Source: Rhodomicrobium sp.
GTDB taxonomy: Bacteria > Pseudomonadota > Alphaproteobacteria > Rhizobiales > HXMU1428-3
Length of the DNA stretch: 64,000 nucleotides
Direction: 5' to 3'
Assembly (NCBI GenBank): GCA_021604665.1
Contig: BQJK01000001.1
Coordinates: 1,144,419-1,208,418 of the forward strand
Each line of letters begins with the position of its first letter. Within the stretch, counting starts at the first letter, position 1. Made by a program: the position numbers and the translations under genes. This document shows, one piece after another, positions 8,848 through 18,296 of this stretch. The notes beneath the pieces are model-generated. The model did not search any database. It was given only the letters and a program-made list of their open reading frames with translations, and was not told the origin of the DNA.

Positions 8848-9294
8848 TTAAGCCTTCTTTTCCCAGCGCCCTGCCTCAGTCTGCTGCCAGTAGGTGGCCT
8901 CAATATCAGCGGCTTTCGCTGCCTTCCATTGCAGCCGTGCTCTGGATACAGCCTCCTCATCATTGCCATTGAAAATATAAACCAGCCGCTTATACCCCTG
9001 ATGCGCCGCAACATCACCCGTATCAATAAAAAAACGGATATCAGCGTTGTTGCTGTTCTCCAGGCTGTCGGTAAGCACTATGGGTTGCGAGCTGGCATCT
9101 TCATCTTTGACGGTGCCATGCGGCAAAAAACTATCATCCTGATAGGTCCAGAGCATTGCATCAATTGCTTCAACGCGCTCAAACGGTGAGGCCTCCACAA
9201 TGGCCCGCCACCCCTTAGAAAGGCTACGTGAAAGGAGATCCGGCAAAACCCGCTCAAGCGGTGCCCGCTCCAGATGGTAAAACAACAGCTCCAT
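8848..9294 (-). CDS. holC: DNA polymerase III chi subunit
   Basis: HolC (chi) links the replicative clamp loader to single-stranded DNA-binding protein. The 148-aa length fits. Diagnostic features are the N-terminal FYHLERAPLERVLPDLL, the stretch IDAMLWTYQDDSFLPHG, and the QPIVLTDS...RFFIDTG...YKRLVYIFNG block. In many alphaproteobacteria holC follows pepA; here it lies between der and the methyltransferase-fetAB operon. Confidence 0.9.
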   Translation of the reverse strand: MELLFYHLERAPLERVLPDLLSRSLSKGWRAIVEASPFERVEAIDAMLWTYQDDSFLPHGTVKDEDASSQPIVLTDSLENSNNADIRFFIDTGDVAAHQGYKRLVYIFNGNDEEAVSRARLQWKAAKAADIEATYWQQTEAGRWEKKA

Positions 9295-9340
9295 AACACC
9301 CCCAACGCCAGAGTTTAAATGCTCTCACCTCTGATAGTAT

Positions 9341-10699
9341 TCAGTCTTTTTTATCATAAGGATTATCACCCTTACGCATAAACAACCGCACCGGCACGCC
9401 CCAAATGTCAAACGTTTCCCGAATGCCATTAATCAGATAACGGGTATAAGAGGTCGGCAATACTTCAGGCCGCGAGCAGAACACGACAAAGGTAGGGGGC
9501 CGGGCATTTGGCTGTGTCATATAGCGCAGCCGGATACGGCGACCCGAAACCGCTGGCGGTGTATGCTGCTCGGTTGCATCCCGCAGAAAGTTATTCAATT
9601 TTGAGGTGCTAACACGCCGGTTCCATGTCGCCTCAACGTCAAAAACCGCCTTCATCAACTTATCAACGCCCTTACCGCGCAATGCAGAAATAGGCACAAC
9701 AGGCACCCCGCGAATTTGCGGCAATAAACGCTCCACCCGCTCGCGCACCGCAGCAATAAAGCCATGCTGATCTTTCGCAAGGTCATATTTATTCACCGCG
9801 ATCACCAGCGCGCGCCCTTCTTCAGCAACAAGATCACAAATCGTCATATCCTGCTTTTCCAAAGGTCGCTCAGCATCAAGCAGCAAAACAACCACTTCAG
9901 CAAAACGCACAGCCCGCAGCGCATCCGAAACAGAAATCTTCTCAGAGCGCTGCTTGATCCGCGCCTTCTTGCGCAATCCGGCCGTATCAAAAAGTTTCAG
10001 GGCCCGGCCGCCATACTCAAAGTCAACGGAAATAGAATCTCTGGTCAACCCGGCCTCTGGCCCGGTAATCACCCGCTCCTCACCAATCAGACGGTTTAAC
10101 AGGGTTGACTTGCCTGCATTGGGCCGGCCCACAATGGCAACCTTCAAGGCTTTTTCTAAGCTTTCCTCTTCATCAGAAGCGCCCGCCTCTTTTAAAGTAA
10201 GCCATTTGTCATGCGCCTCAGAAATAACCGTGTAAAGCTCGCTTACCCCTTCGCCATGTTCAGCGGAAAGAGCAATAGGTTGCCCAAGACCGAGAGAAAA
10301 ACCATCATAAAACCCGGCATCACCAGAGCGCCCTTCGCATTTATTTGCGATCAACTGCACGGGCTTATTGGTCTCGCGCGCTAAAGCCGCAAAAACCTCA
10401 TCCTGCACTGTCACCCCATCCCGCGCATCAATCATGAATAGAATAATATCGGCATCTGCCACAGCATGTTTCGTCTGTTGGCGCATCCGCCCTTGAATAC
10501 TGGTGTCATCACCCTCTTCAAGCCCGGCGGTATCTACCAAGGTTGCTTTTACATCACCAAATTGGATTTCCGCTTCGCGCCGGTCACGGGTCATACCGGG
10601 GCGCGGATCAACCAACGCCAAACGCCGCCCGGCTAAACGGTTAAATAAGGTGGACTTGCCAACATTCGGGCGGCCCATAATAGCAACAGTAAACGACAT
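9341..10699 (-). CDS. der: GTPase Der (EngA)
   Basis: Der is an essential ribosome-assembly GTPase with two consecutive G domains acting on the 50S subunit. The 452-aa protein shows the first P-loop GRPNVGKST near the N-terminus, the second GRPNAGKST near residue 190, paired DTAG motifs, NKYD in the second domain, and a C-terminal KH-like domain. It is separated from bamB by a terminator hairpin, so it is probably transcribed from its own promoter in the 10700-10820 region. Confidence 0.97.
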   Translation of the reverse strand: MSFTVAIMGRPNVGKSTLFNRLAGRRLALVDPRPGMTRDRREAEIQFGDVKATLVDTAGLEEGDDTSIQGRMRQQTKHAVADADIILFMIDARDGVTVQDEVFAALARETNKPVQLIANKCEGRSGDAGFYDGFSLGLGQPIALSAEHGEGVSELYTVISEAHDKWLTLKEAGASDEEESLEKALKVAIVGRPNAGKSTLLNRLIGEERVITGPEAGLTRDSISVDFEYGGRALKLFDTAGLRKKARIKQRSEKISVSDALRAVRFAEVVVLLLDAERPLEKQDMTICDLVAEEGRALVIAVNKYDLAKDQHGFIAAVRERVERLLPQIRGVPVVPISALRGKGVDKLMKAVFDVEATWNRRVSTSKLNNFLRDATEQHTPPAVSGRRIRLRYMTQPNARPPTFVVFCSRPEVLPTSYTRYLINGIRETFDIWGVPVRLFMRKGDNPYDKKD

Positions 10700-10755
10700 T
10701 TCTCATATACTCTCGGGGAAAAATTAAGGTGAAACAGAGTTTCAATGACATTGAT

Positions 10756-10774
10756 ATGACGCATGGAGCGTCAT
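10756..10774. promoter_or_regulatory. Inverted repeat in der leader region
   Basis: ATGACGC (10756-10762) and GCGTCAT (10768-10774) form perfect 7-bp arms with a 5-nt spacer, about 57 bp before the der start codon. It could be an operator or a leader hairpin. No known regulator consensus was recognised. Confidence 0.35.
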
Positions 10775-10823
10775 TCATCAAGTCAATTGCGTTTTGAAGA
10801 GCGGTTTAAAGCCGTTAAAACGC

Positions 10824-10847
10824 AAAAACGGCGGGACACCCCGCCGT
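10824..10847 (-). terminator. Rho-independent terminator after bamB
   Basis: Read on the minus strand, an 8-bp perfect GC-rich stem (ACGGCGGG with CCCGCCGT, 10828-10847) with a GTGT tetraloop is followed directly by TTTTTGCGTTTT. This is a textbook intrinsic terminator and separates bamB from der transcription. Confidence 0.88.
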
Positions 10848-10931
10848 AAAAGTAAAAACGATTATAGAGCACCCCCTTTAATCAATAATGATTATTCAAG
10901 GTTTGCCCCCAGTTGTTAGGCATAAAATATA

Positions 10932-12317
10932 TTAATTAAAGGCCAGCAATTTCGCCTTATCAGTAAGCACATACATCTGCCCACTCGCAATAACCGGCGC
11001 AATACCCATTTTGCTGCCAACGGAGCGTTTCGCAGTAACCGAGCCAAGCTTACCATCAACACCAACAATCATGCCTTTGGTTGAAACCGCCCATAATTTA
11101 CCGCCAGCCAGGACAGGCCCACTCCAACGGCCACCACCTGGCAATTTTGTGCGCCATACCAGCTTACCACTTTTGGCCGTCAGTGCCATTAGCTCACCAC
11201 TAACATCAACCACATAAACCATGCCGCCAGCAACCCACGGCGCTTGCACGCCCTTAATGTTTTGCATCCAAAGCCGCTCACCGGTTTTAAGGGAAGAGGC
11301 AATCATACGTCCACCATGACCAACAGCGTAAACAACACCATTTGACACAACCGGGCGAGAGGCATTGCGCAAGGCAGATAGAGACGAATTAGACCGCGAA
11401 CTAGAGAGTGTTTCCGTCCACACAGGCTGGCCGCTCTCAATATCAAAAGCGATGAGCTCACCAGAAGGGTAAGGGGCGATAACCAACCCACCAGAAACCG
11501 CCGGTGAAGCATTCGTGATCAATGAAGCACTTTCAGGCAAACCCTGATACCGCCACAACTCGGTGCCATCCTCACCATTCAGGCAGATGAAGCTGCCAAG
11601 CGCAGTCGTGGTGAAAATCTTGCCATCGCTGCTGGTCGGTGAAGAACGCACAGGTTCGCCAACAGATTTGACCCAAAGCTCATTACCACTATTGGGGTCA
11701 AGCCCATAAACCCGGCCATAGCCTGTCGCCACATAAAGCCGGCCATCACCAATCGCTAAGCCACCGCCATAGCCTTCATAATCATTTTCGGTAGCCGGTG
11801 TTATCTTACGGCTCCAGACACGCCCGCCACTCGACTGAGAAAAAGCCGAAACCCGGCCCCGGCTATCCAATGTGAAAACTTTGCCATTATAAACAATCGG
11901 GCTAGCAACAACACGGCTGCGCTTGTTCGAGCCGCGCCCTGCATCCGCACTCCATCTTGTGCTTAAAGACCCGGTAAGCGCCAAATGCCCCATAGCATTA
12001 TCAGGCTTACCACCAGGTTGCGTCCATCCGGTATTCACAGTAATGGCTGGCAGGGCAGTAATGGCTGTCGCTTCGCTAACATCCATATCCGGACCACCAC
12101 CCCGTTTTGCGGTCATCACAGAAATACGCTCACCCGGCAATTTCGCCTCAGGCTTTGCAAATGGATTTGAGAATTTAGGCAGGCTAGGTAATTCCGGTGT
12201 ATCGAAATCAGTCATGTCTTCCATGGTGCTGCAGCCACCAAGCAAACCCACAGACACAAAGGCGGCCACAAAGGCAACCAGTGAGCGGCGCATAAATTTG
12301 GTAAAACAGAAGCTCAT
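10932..12317 (-). CDS. bamB: BamB-like outer-membrane assembly lipoprotein
   Basis: A 461-aa lipoprotein with PQQ-type beta-propeller repeats, homologous to BamB, the scaffold lipoprotein of the outer-membrane protein insertion complex. The signal peptide ends in the lipobox LLGGC. The repeats are visible as recurring G-x-x-Y/F-x-x-D/N-x-x-S/T-G-x-x-x-W units, for example RLYVATGYGRVYGLDPNSGNELW. I chose the ATG at 12317 because GGGAT precedes it; the frame is open to 12392. It lies beside der and a TPR membrane protein, the same trio as der-bamB-yfgM in E. coli, supporting the assignment. Confidence 0.88.
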   Translation of the reverse strand: MSFCFTKFMRRSLVAFVAAFVSVGLLGGCSTMEDMTDFDTPELPSLPKFSNPFAKPEAKLPGERISVMTAKRGGGPDMDVSEATAITALPAITVNTGWTQPGGKPDNAMGHLALTGSLSTRWSADAGRGSNKRSRVVASPIVYNGKVFTLDSRGRVSAFSQSSGGRVWSRKITPATENDYEGYGGGLAIGDGRLYVATGYGRVYGLDPNSGNELWVKSVGEPVRSSPTSSDGKIFTTTALGSFICLNGEDGTELWRYQGLPESASLITNASPAVSGGLVIAPYPSGELIAFDIESGQPVWTETLSSSRSNSSLSALRNASRPVVSNGVVYAVGHGGRMIASSLKTGERLWMQNIKGVQAPWVAGGMVYVVDVSGELMALTAKSGKLVWRTKLPGGGRWSGPVLAGGKLWAVSTKGMIVGVDGKLGSVTAKRSVGSKMGIAPVIASGQMYVLTDKAKLLAFN

Positions 12318-12840
12318 GTTAATCCCGATCCCCATTACAATCAGCCCATTATAAATTATGAGCTCAGTCTGTATTTTGCACCCCAATGGCACGTATTTGT
12401 GGGCGCACGAATTTCAGGCGCACAAAGTAGTAGACGTTAAGTGCGGCATAGAAGTTCTGATACAACCCGAACCATAGCCATAATGATTTAAAACCAACCA
12501 GCCATGAAGCATCACAACTTCAGCACGAATCCCAAGCCGTGTGATAACTAACGAAGCAATCATGGCCCAAATCAGACCAAAGCTGCAAAACTTGGTTGTG
12601 ATTAAGGTAAAGCCCTTAAAAGTCACATATTTACAACGATAAAGCGACAATATCTGCACAAGAAGACCGTCGCTTCGCTAAATATTCTGGCTTTTAGCTA
12701 AATATAGTCTGGTCGTTAAATCACGGCTGAAATGACATATTACTGCGAGTCGAACCTGGAGAATAGAACCTACACGCCCACACCCACAGCTAACTCAAAT
12801 CAGATCTCTATAAGCTATTCAGCCACAATCCTGCGGACCA
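12318..12840. other. Intergenic region without a convincing gene
   Basis: About 520 bp between the TPR protein gene and bamB. One minus-strand frame of 81 codons exists (12414-12659), but it lacks a recognisable domain, signal peptide or good ribosome site. Presumably it holds the bamB promoter. Confidence 0.5.
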
Positions 12841-13515
12841 CTAGCCAGCATCCCGCTGCGCACGGCGAGTTGCAATCACATCAAGCATAATTTGAGCCCG
12901 GCGGCGTAGAGCACTCGGGCTAGAGCGATCACCAACAATTTCAGTAAAGCCAGATTGCGCTTCATCAAGCTTGCCTTCTTTCAAGGCAGAAAGCGCAACA
13001 ACTTCCAGAGCTGTGGCGCGCCATGCGCCGCCAGGGGCTACAAACTCCTGCAAAGCGCCTTTGGTTTCATCAAAGCTTGCGCCATCAAGCCGCAAGAGCG
13101 CAAGGTTCAGCTTGGCATAATCTTTCAGGATCTTATCAGCGCCGCCATCAACAGCAATTTTCTTGTAGTGCAACTCAGCTTCAGCCGTTTCACCAGCTGA
13201 GGCCTTGCGAGCGGCCAAATGCAGGCTAGCAAGTAGTTCATAACCCTTGGTGCTGCCATCAGCTAGCTTTTCAAGCGTTTTAAAAGCTGTTTCTGTTTTG
13301 CCAGCAGACTCTTGCTTTAATGCCTCAATAAATTGATCACCAGCCGATTGGCGTGCAGACACCTGCCATTTTTGCCAGCCAATAATGCCGCCAATAACGA
13401 GCAACACAGCAAGAGCACCCGCTAAAATCAATACACCATAGCGGTTCCAGATAGTGGCCCAACGCTCACGGCGAAGTTCTTCATCAACTTCACGAAAAAT
13501 CTGATCATCAACCAT
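12841..13515 (-). CDS. YfgM-like TPR membrane protein
   Basis: A 224-aa protein with a cytoplasmic N-terminus (FREVDEELRRERWATIWNRYG), one transmembrane segment at about residues 28-48 and a periplasmic helical domain of tetratricopeptide type, the architecture of YfgM (TPR_21 family). YfgM associates with the SecYEG translocon and periplasmic chaperones in E. coli. Gene order with bamB and der supports the assignment. The C-terminus contains the conserved stretch SPSALRRRAQIMLDVIATR. Confidence 0.85.
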   Translation of the reverse strand: MVDDQIFREVDEELRRERWATIWNRYGVLILAGALAVLLVIGGIIGWQKWQVSARQSAGDQFIEALKQESAGKTETAFKTLEKLADGSTKGYELLASLHLAARKASAGETAEAELHYKKIAVDGGADKILKDYAKLNLALLRLDGASFDETKGALQEFVAPGGAWRATALEVVALSALKEGKLDEAQSGFTEIVGDRSSPSALRRRAQIMLDVIATRRAQRDAG

Positions 13516-13791
13516 TTAAAATGTCACTCTTTTCATTCTTTGCTGTAGTTAAACAGGAACATCAGTTTGTTAGCACTTCCCCGGCCCACAGCACTTATAA
13601 GCCTTAGCGCTCATAAGCAGAGGTTCAGTGATAGTGCTGATACCCTGTTAACTCAGCAAATCCATTATTTTCAGACCTCTAATAGCCTGAGTTCCCACAT
13701 TTCGCAAACGGATTAGCCAATTTGGCGTAAATGCAGCTGTTTTTCATAATCTGAGGTAAACGGAGATTATCAGGGCTTCACTGAAGAAAGG

Positions 13792-14700
13792 TCACTTGGA
13801 TTTGGCTGAAGTGCGCCCTTTACCGCCCACAACCTCAGATTTAGCCTTGGAACTCGGTTTTCCCTTAGCTTTAGAAGAAGCACTGGCTTTCATGCCATAA
13901 ACATGCGCCTCACCAGGAAAATTCCTGGCCCGCACTTCATCAGCGTAAAGCTCAACGGCCCCTTCAATAGCAGCACCAATCTGGCCAAACTCTTTCACAA
14001 AGCGCGGCACCCGCGGGCTAAGCCCTAACATGTCTTCAAGCACCAGAATTTGCCCATCGCAAGCGCTAGAAGCTCCAATGCCAATAGTTGGCACATCAAC
14101 AAGTTTCGTGATCTTTTCAGCAAGCGGCTCCGCCATACCCTCAAGCACAATAGCAAAAGCGCCAGCCTCAGAGACGCTAATAGCATCTGCCTCAATCGCC
14201 GCCCATTCAGATTTTTGCCGACCCTGCGTTTTAAAACCACCCATCACATTAACAGCCTGCGGTGTTAACCCCACATGCGCCATAACAGGTATGCCGCGGT
14301 CGCTGAGGTAAGCAATGGTTTCAGCCATATAGGCGCCGCCCTCAAGCTTAATTGCCCCGCAGCCCGTCTCCTTCATAATCCGTGCTGCATTCCTAAAGGC
14401 AACCTCACAGCTTTCTTCATAAGAACCAAACGGCATATCCACAACCACAAGCGCCTTAGCCGAACCGCGCACAACCGCCGCGCCGTGCATAATCATCAGC
14501 TCCAGCGGCACAGGCACAGTGGAATCGAACCCATGCATCACCATGCCTAGGCTATCCCCAACCAGCATGAAATCTACATAAGGATCAATAATCCTGGCTG
14601 TATGCGCATGGTAAGCCGTTAACGAGACAATAGGCTCCTGCCCTTTAAGGGCACGAATATCGGGAGCAGTTATTCGTTTGATGGTGGATTGAATGGACAT
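13792..14700 (-). CDS. panB: 3-methyl-2-oxobutanoate hydroxymethyltransferase
   Basis: PanB makes ketopantoate from alpha-ketoisovalerate and methylene-tetrahydrofolate, the first step of pantothenate and CoA synthesis. Family motifs are [13 protein letters not shown] near the N-terminus, [20 protein letters not shown] with metal-binding Asp, [18 protein letters not shown] and [11 protein letters not shown]. The ATG at 14700 has GGGGAGG at good distance; the frame is open to 14811. The 302-aa product has a C-terminal tail of about 30 residues rich in Ser, Lys and Ala that is beyond the normal end of PanB. No panC is adjacent. Confidence 0.95.
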   Translation of the reverse strand: MSIQSTIKRITAPDIRALKGQEPIVSLTAYHAHTARIIDPYVDFMLVGDSLGMVMHGFDSTVPVPLELMIMHGAAVVRGSAKALVVVDMPFGSYEESCEVAFRNAARIMKETGCGAIKLEGGAYMAETIAYLSDRGIPVMAHVGLTPQAVNVMGGFKTQGRQKSEWAAIEADAISVSEAGAFAIVLEGMAEPLAEKITKLVDVPTIGIGASSACDGQILVLEDMLGLSPRVPRFVKEFGQIGAAIEGAVELYADEVRARNFPGEAHVYGMKASASSKAKGKPSSKAKSEVVGGKGRTSAKSK

Positions 14701-14845
14701 GGAAAGGGTCCTCCCCTTAATAGGCGCACAGCGACAGCATGGTGTCATACTACCACCACACACTTGCTGTGCAAAATAGCCAATCAAATGGCTAAAGACT
14801 GTGCCAGGCACTCACAATTGCAATATGGGGAGTAAGCTCAAGAAA

Positions 14846-14900
14846 AACAACCCGCTCTTCTGCTGCAAAGGCAGCACTTTTGTCTATTAAGCGGGTTGTT
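14846..14900 (-). terminator. Nested-hairpin terminator after nnrU
   Basis: On the minus strand an 11-bp perfect outer stem (AACAACCCGCT with AGCGGGTTGTT at 14846-14856 and 14890-14900) encloses a second 6-bp hairpin (TGCTGC/GCAGCA at 14861-14876). The outer stem is followed by TTTTTCTT, giving intrinsic termination of nnrU. The plus-strand side has less of a T-run. Confidence 0.82.
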
Positions 14901-14909
14901 TCTAATGAT

Positions 14910-15488
14910 TTAGATAATCGGCACACCAATTAAGAATTTATGGAGATAGAACATAAAGCCCAAATAAACCAGCACACCTATCACCACAGCGGCCACATCA
15001 TGCAGCCAATTTGGGCTAAAGTTTCTGGTTTTAACCAGGCCAATTTGCTCACGCTTTTTCAATGAGATCCGGTCAAATACCGCCCAGGCCAGGAATGAGC
15101 CAAATAAAATCAAAGCCGCAACATCCCCGCCTTTAACCAAAAGATGCGCCAAAGCCCAAACCTTCACCGCGGTAATTTGCGGATGCCGGACACCATATTT
15201 TATGTAGCCTTTGAAGAACGAGCTGGCAAACAGGATGAACGCAATAAGCACCAACAGCATGGTAAGGTGATTGAGCCCATGCGGCATATCAAACAGAATA
15301 GGGTCTTCATCAGATACGCTGGCATAACCCCAAATAATCAGCACCAGGCCGATCAGAGATATGGCGGTAAACACCATTTTATATTGGTTTTCACCAAGCC
15401 GGCGAAAGAGCTTATGACGTTTGCGCGGCAAAGCCGGCAAAGTATGAATACCTAGAAACAGCACCAAACCAAGTATAAGAACCCACAT
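14910..15488 (-). CDS. NnrU-family membrane protein
   Basis: A 192-aa polytopic membrane protein of the NnrU/isoprenylcysteine-methyltransferase-like family. Hallmarks include GIHTLPALPRKRHKLFRRLGE, the YKMVFTAISLIGLVLIIWGY helix, and a conserved GVRHPQITAVKVWALAHLLVKGD-like motif (written here in two parts: YGVRHPQITAVK and WALAHLLVKGG). Five hydrophobic segments are visible. NnrU was named from nitrite/nitric-oxide gene clusters, but most homologues, like this one, stand alone and have no proven activity. AAGGGG precedes the start. Confidence 0.87.
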   Translation of the reverse strand: MWVLILGLVLFLGIHTLPALPRKRHKLFRRLGENQYKMVFTAISLIGLVLIIWGYASVSDEDPILFDMPHGLNHLTMLLVLIAFILFASSFFKGYIKYGVRHPQITAVKVWALAHLLVKGGDVAALILFGSFLAWAVFDRISLKKREQIGLVKTRNFSPNWLHDVAAVVIGVLVYLGFMFYLHKFLIGVPII

Positions 15489-15991
15489 ATCAAAGCCCCT
15501 TTTTTCTTTTTCTTAGATAAATCTTTTATCATAAAACAACCAGCAGAACGATGATCGTTTCGTCTTATTTATTGCAGCAAACTCTCTACTCTATCCACGC
15601 GAATAAATGAAGCAGCCATAAGATCGCAGCGAATCCTAATCCTTTGCTGCCCCCTTAATAAACTATATGGCCTCAAAAACCTTCATCCCATCTCAATCAG
15701 CCCACAGGAAAAGGCATCCAGCCGCAAGCCCAGCGCCGCCTTATCAAAACTGTTTCTCTCATCAGGGCTACAAGGTTTTAAAATTGGTGAGGGTTGAAGA
15801 TTAAAAAGCGTGCCGCCAAACCCGCCGCCGCCATAAACACCAAAGTGACATTCAATCATCACAAAACAAACATTTGAAGCGCCAGCCCCCCTCACAACTA
15901 GTTGAGCCGGTTTGATTTGATCCGGGCACCGCAAAGGCTCTTAATTCCCCTCAATACCCTAGCCGCAACATATATGATTAAAGAGGTCCAG
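15489..15991. other. Intergenic region without a convincing gene
   Basis: About 500 bp between nnrU and a small lipoprotein gene. A minus-strand 83-codon frame (15683-15934) is glycine-rich in its middle but has no recognisable domain and no good start signals; I do not call it. Confidence 0.45.
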
Positions 15992-16144
15992 ATGCCACTC
16001 TTGCGAACACTATCACGCCTCACCGCCAAACGCTTTTTAACCGCCATGATGATTGGCATAGTGCCAACCATGACAGCCTGCACCAATAAGGGCGGCAATT
16101 ACTCTTCCCCACCCTCTGAGGTCGAGCGCCGGGGCAGCCATTGA
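15992..16144 (+). CDS. Small putative lipoprotein, 50 aa
   Basis: The ATG at 15992 has GAGG 7 nt upstream. The 50-aa product has a basic start (MPLLRTLSRLTAKRF), a hydrophobic core (LTAMMIGIVPTMTAC) and then a short polar tail (TNKGGNYSSPPSEVERRGSH). The MTAC box is a weak lipobox. Such tiny entericidin- or lysis-like lipoproteins are common in proteobacteria. A strong terminator follows at 16190. An in-frame extension upstream to 15902 is less likely. Confidence 0.5.
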   Translation: MPLLRTLSRLTAKRFLTAMMIGIVPTMTACTNKGGNYSSPPSEVERRGSH

Positions 16145-16189
16145 TCCATCACCTAAATTATAGATGGCGATGCCCAGAAGCGACAAGAA

Positions 16190-16222
16190 AACAGCCGGTC
16201 CACTGATGATGGGCCGGCTGTT
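16190..16222. terminator. Bidirectional intrinsic terminator
   Basis: A 12-bp stem with one G-T wobble (AACAGCCGGTCC with GGGCCGGCTGTT; arms 16190-16201 and 16211-16222) and a 9-nt loop lies between the convergent small lipoprotein and the 16256 lipoprotein. It is flanked by A-rich sequence on the left and T-rich sequence on the right, so it can end transcription from both sides. Confidence 0.82.
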
Positions 16223-16255
16223 ATTTAGTTTTATTTCGATAACTTTATATAGAAA

Positions 16256-17275
16256 TTAGTCGATCGCCTTGAGCGCCTCTTCAGAAAGCACAAGGACAGA
16301 GCCTTTCATCATCATCGGTGCCCAGATTTCTCCGGTACTGGCTTTATACTCTATATCCGCCAGCCCCTGCGCGCTATCAATGCCAAACACTTTGGCCATA
16401 TCATAATTTTTCAAAATCGCGCCATCAGCACCCATGAGATAAAGATGACCAGAGATCCAGTCACTGACCCAGAAGTTACCGTCTTTATCAGCTTCCAGAC
16501 CATCAAGATTACCAACAGGACCTTTGCTTAATACCGTAATGGATTTATCCTCAAGGCTAACCTTCATTAACCGGCCAATTGGCTTGGCTTTGCCAAGGTC
16601 ATCAGCTGTTGTACCCTCAACCTTGCCCCAGGCGGCCACATAAAGCGCGCCATCATGTACAAGTACACCATTTGGATTATCCAGCTTGTCATCCTTCAAC
16701 CACGCCTCAACGGCACCATCGGGACCAATTTTAGTAATCTGGTTTGTCAGCGTGTCAGAAATATAAACATCCCCATCAGGTGAAACGGTTACATCATTGA
16801 GAAAGAGGGCTCCCTCAATTTTATAACGCTCAACAATCTGGCCAGAGGGAATGTCAATTTCGACAACTTCTGTTACATCAGAGACAAAAAGCTTATCACC
16901 CGTCATTCCAAGGCCTTTCGGGTGGTTCAAGCCGGTGATCCAGTCAGGCTTAATCAGTTTGCCATCACCATCAAGCAAGGCAATTTTACCGCCGCCTTGA
17001 GGGACAGAAAAAGTCGCCTCAGAAACGTAATATTGGTTGCGCCCCTCATCAAACAAAACCGATTCAGGGTTAGCAAATGGCGTAATGGAGAGTTTAATAA
17101 CAGACGCCGCAGGGGCGCCGTCATCTTTTGCAGCAGCATCCGTATCAGCTGGCGCTTCACTCACAGCTTCAGGTTTCTCTGAAGGAGCTTTAGTTGAGCT
17201 TTCATCACTATCTCCAAAGCACCCAGACAGCGCCATACATAAAACAAACACAGCGCCGGTTAGCAGACGTTTCAT
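16256..17275 (-). CDS. SMP-30/NHL-type beta-propeller lipoprotein
   Basis: The ATG at 17275 has AAGGAG at correct spacing. The 339-aa protein begins with a lipoprotein signal ending ALSGC, then a low-complexity linker rich in Ala, Glu and Asp (about residues 25-65), and a six-bladed SMP-30/gluconolactonase/NHL-like propeller with repeated blocks such as LNDVTVSPDGDVYISDTLTNQI and NLDGLEADKDGNFWVSDWISGHLY (split by blades). The fold often binds sugars, lactones or metals, but no activity can be assigned. It stands alone. Confidence 0.78.
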   Translation of the reverse strand: MKRLLTGAVFVLCMALSGCFGDSDESSTKAPSEKPEAVSEAPADTDAAAKDDGAPAASVIKLSITPFANPESVLFDEGRNQYYVSEATFSVPQGGGKIALLDGDGKLIKPDWITGLNHPKGLGMTGDKLFVSDVTEVVEIDIPSGQIVERYKIEGALFLNDVTVSPDGDVYISDTLTNQITKIGPDGAVEAWLKDDKLDNPNGVLVHDGALYVAAWGKVEGTTADDLGKAKPIGRLMKVSLEDKSITVLSKGPVGNLDGLEADKDGNFWVSDWISGHLYLMGADGAILKNYDMAKVFGIDSAQGLADIEYKASTGEIWAPMMMKGSVLVLSEEALKAID

Positions 17276-17504
17276 TCTTATCTCCTTAATTTGGTCAGCA
17301 CCCAAGCTGTATTCTTTAAGAATAGACCAGAGCACCAACCATATTATTACAACTGTTCGGATTGATCATAGAAGAGACGCTTTCAAAACACCAGTAGTAA
17401 ACACAGCTTCCAGGAAAAAGCCGTCTCACTAATTAGTTGGAGACGAAAAAAAGAGTATCACCCAGCTGATAGGGGGACATAATAATATGAGACATGCGGG
17501 GTAG

Positions 17505-18014
17505 TTATATCAGGCAAAGCTCTTGCAGCGCATCACGCATATCTGCCAGCTTTTCATCGGCGTTTAACGCATTATCATAGCTATTTCGGTCAATATCGGC
17601 AGGGGCATCCAGCTCAGTTAAATAACGCCATCCTTGAAATGCCTTGCGGTGCTGGCGCTCAACCCGCACAAGCGGCCCCTCCAGCACGATGGCACAGCGG
17701 CTAATCCCGGAAGCATCCTCAACGGCCCTAAATTCCTTAATCCGCTGCCGGGCCTGTACTGATTTTTGAAACACCCAGTAAAGAGAGCCCGGCACTGCAG
17801 GTAAAGCGTCACCAGATTGATCTTGAGCTGCATCACCCTCAGCCTCACATGCACCTAAAATCTCATCGGCTCGCTTTGGAAAATATCTAGTCACATGCAG
17901 CAGCTCAGCCCGACCTGTCAGTTTTTTGCTCTGCTGACGTAAAAAAGCCTGCCGCTCTTCAAGAGTTTCAAGGCGGTCAATACCAGCTGCCATTTTAATG
18001 AGATGTAACGTCAT
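17505..18014 (-). CDS. DUF1489 family protein
   Basis: A 169-aa cytosolic protein typical of alphaproteobacteria. The DUF1489 hallmarks are MTLHLIKMAAGI at the start, HVTRYFPKRADEIL, SLYWVFQKSVQARQRI and the C-terminal RYLTELDAPADI. Two adjacent ATGs are possible (18017 and 18014), with AAGGGAGC upstream; the second matches the family N-terminus. The frame is open to 18125 but this extension has no family support. Function unknown. It is divergent from the bufferin operon. Confidence 0.85.
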   Translation of the reverse strand: MTLHLIKMAAGIDRLETLEERQAFLRQQSKKLTGRAELLHVTRYFPKRADEILGACEAEGDAAQDQSGDALPAVPGSLYWVFQKSVQARQRIKEFRAVEDASGISRCAIVLEGPLVRVERQHRKAFQGWRYLTELDAPADIDRNSYDNALNADEKLADMRDALQELCLI

Positions 18015-18214
18015 CATCAAAGCTCCCTTAAATAAAAAGCATACTGATGTACCCCTCCCAATCAAGTTGAGATCTGAACTATCCGCATAAATCATGTATA
18101 AAATTAGCACCATAGCTTCAGCCAAGAGGTTGAAAACAATAGCTCAAGCAAGTTCAAGTAAACGTGATTTTAGTTCATTTAATTAAATCACATTCGCCCC
18201 CTATGCTCACCTCA

Positions 18215-18246
18215 GATCCACAAGGGTCAAATGATCCATGTGGATC
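18215..18246. promoter_or_regulatory. Inverted repeat upstream of the bufferin operon
   Basis: GATCCACA (18215-18222) and TGTGGATC (18239-18246) are perfect 8-bp inverted arms with a 16-nt spacer that contains another GATCC-like unit. It lies 50 bp before the precursor gene, where a metal- or stress-responsive regulator could bind. No known consensus was recognised. Confidence 0.45.
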
Positions 18247-18296
18247 ACTAGTCATATGTGACTACTTATTTTATGGAACGTAAGGGAGAATATATT

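Noticed and set aside
12414-12659. 81-codon frame on the minus strand before bamB
   Set aside because: No domain, signal peptide or start signals; leucine- and cysteine-rich chance composition.
15683-15934. 83-codon frame on the minus strand with a Gly-rich middle
   Set aside because: No plausible start or homology pattern; lies in a gap beside a short real gene on the other strand.
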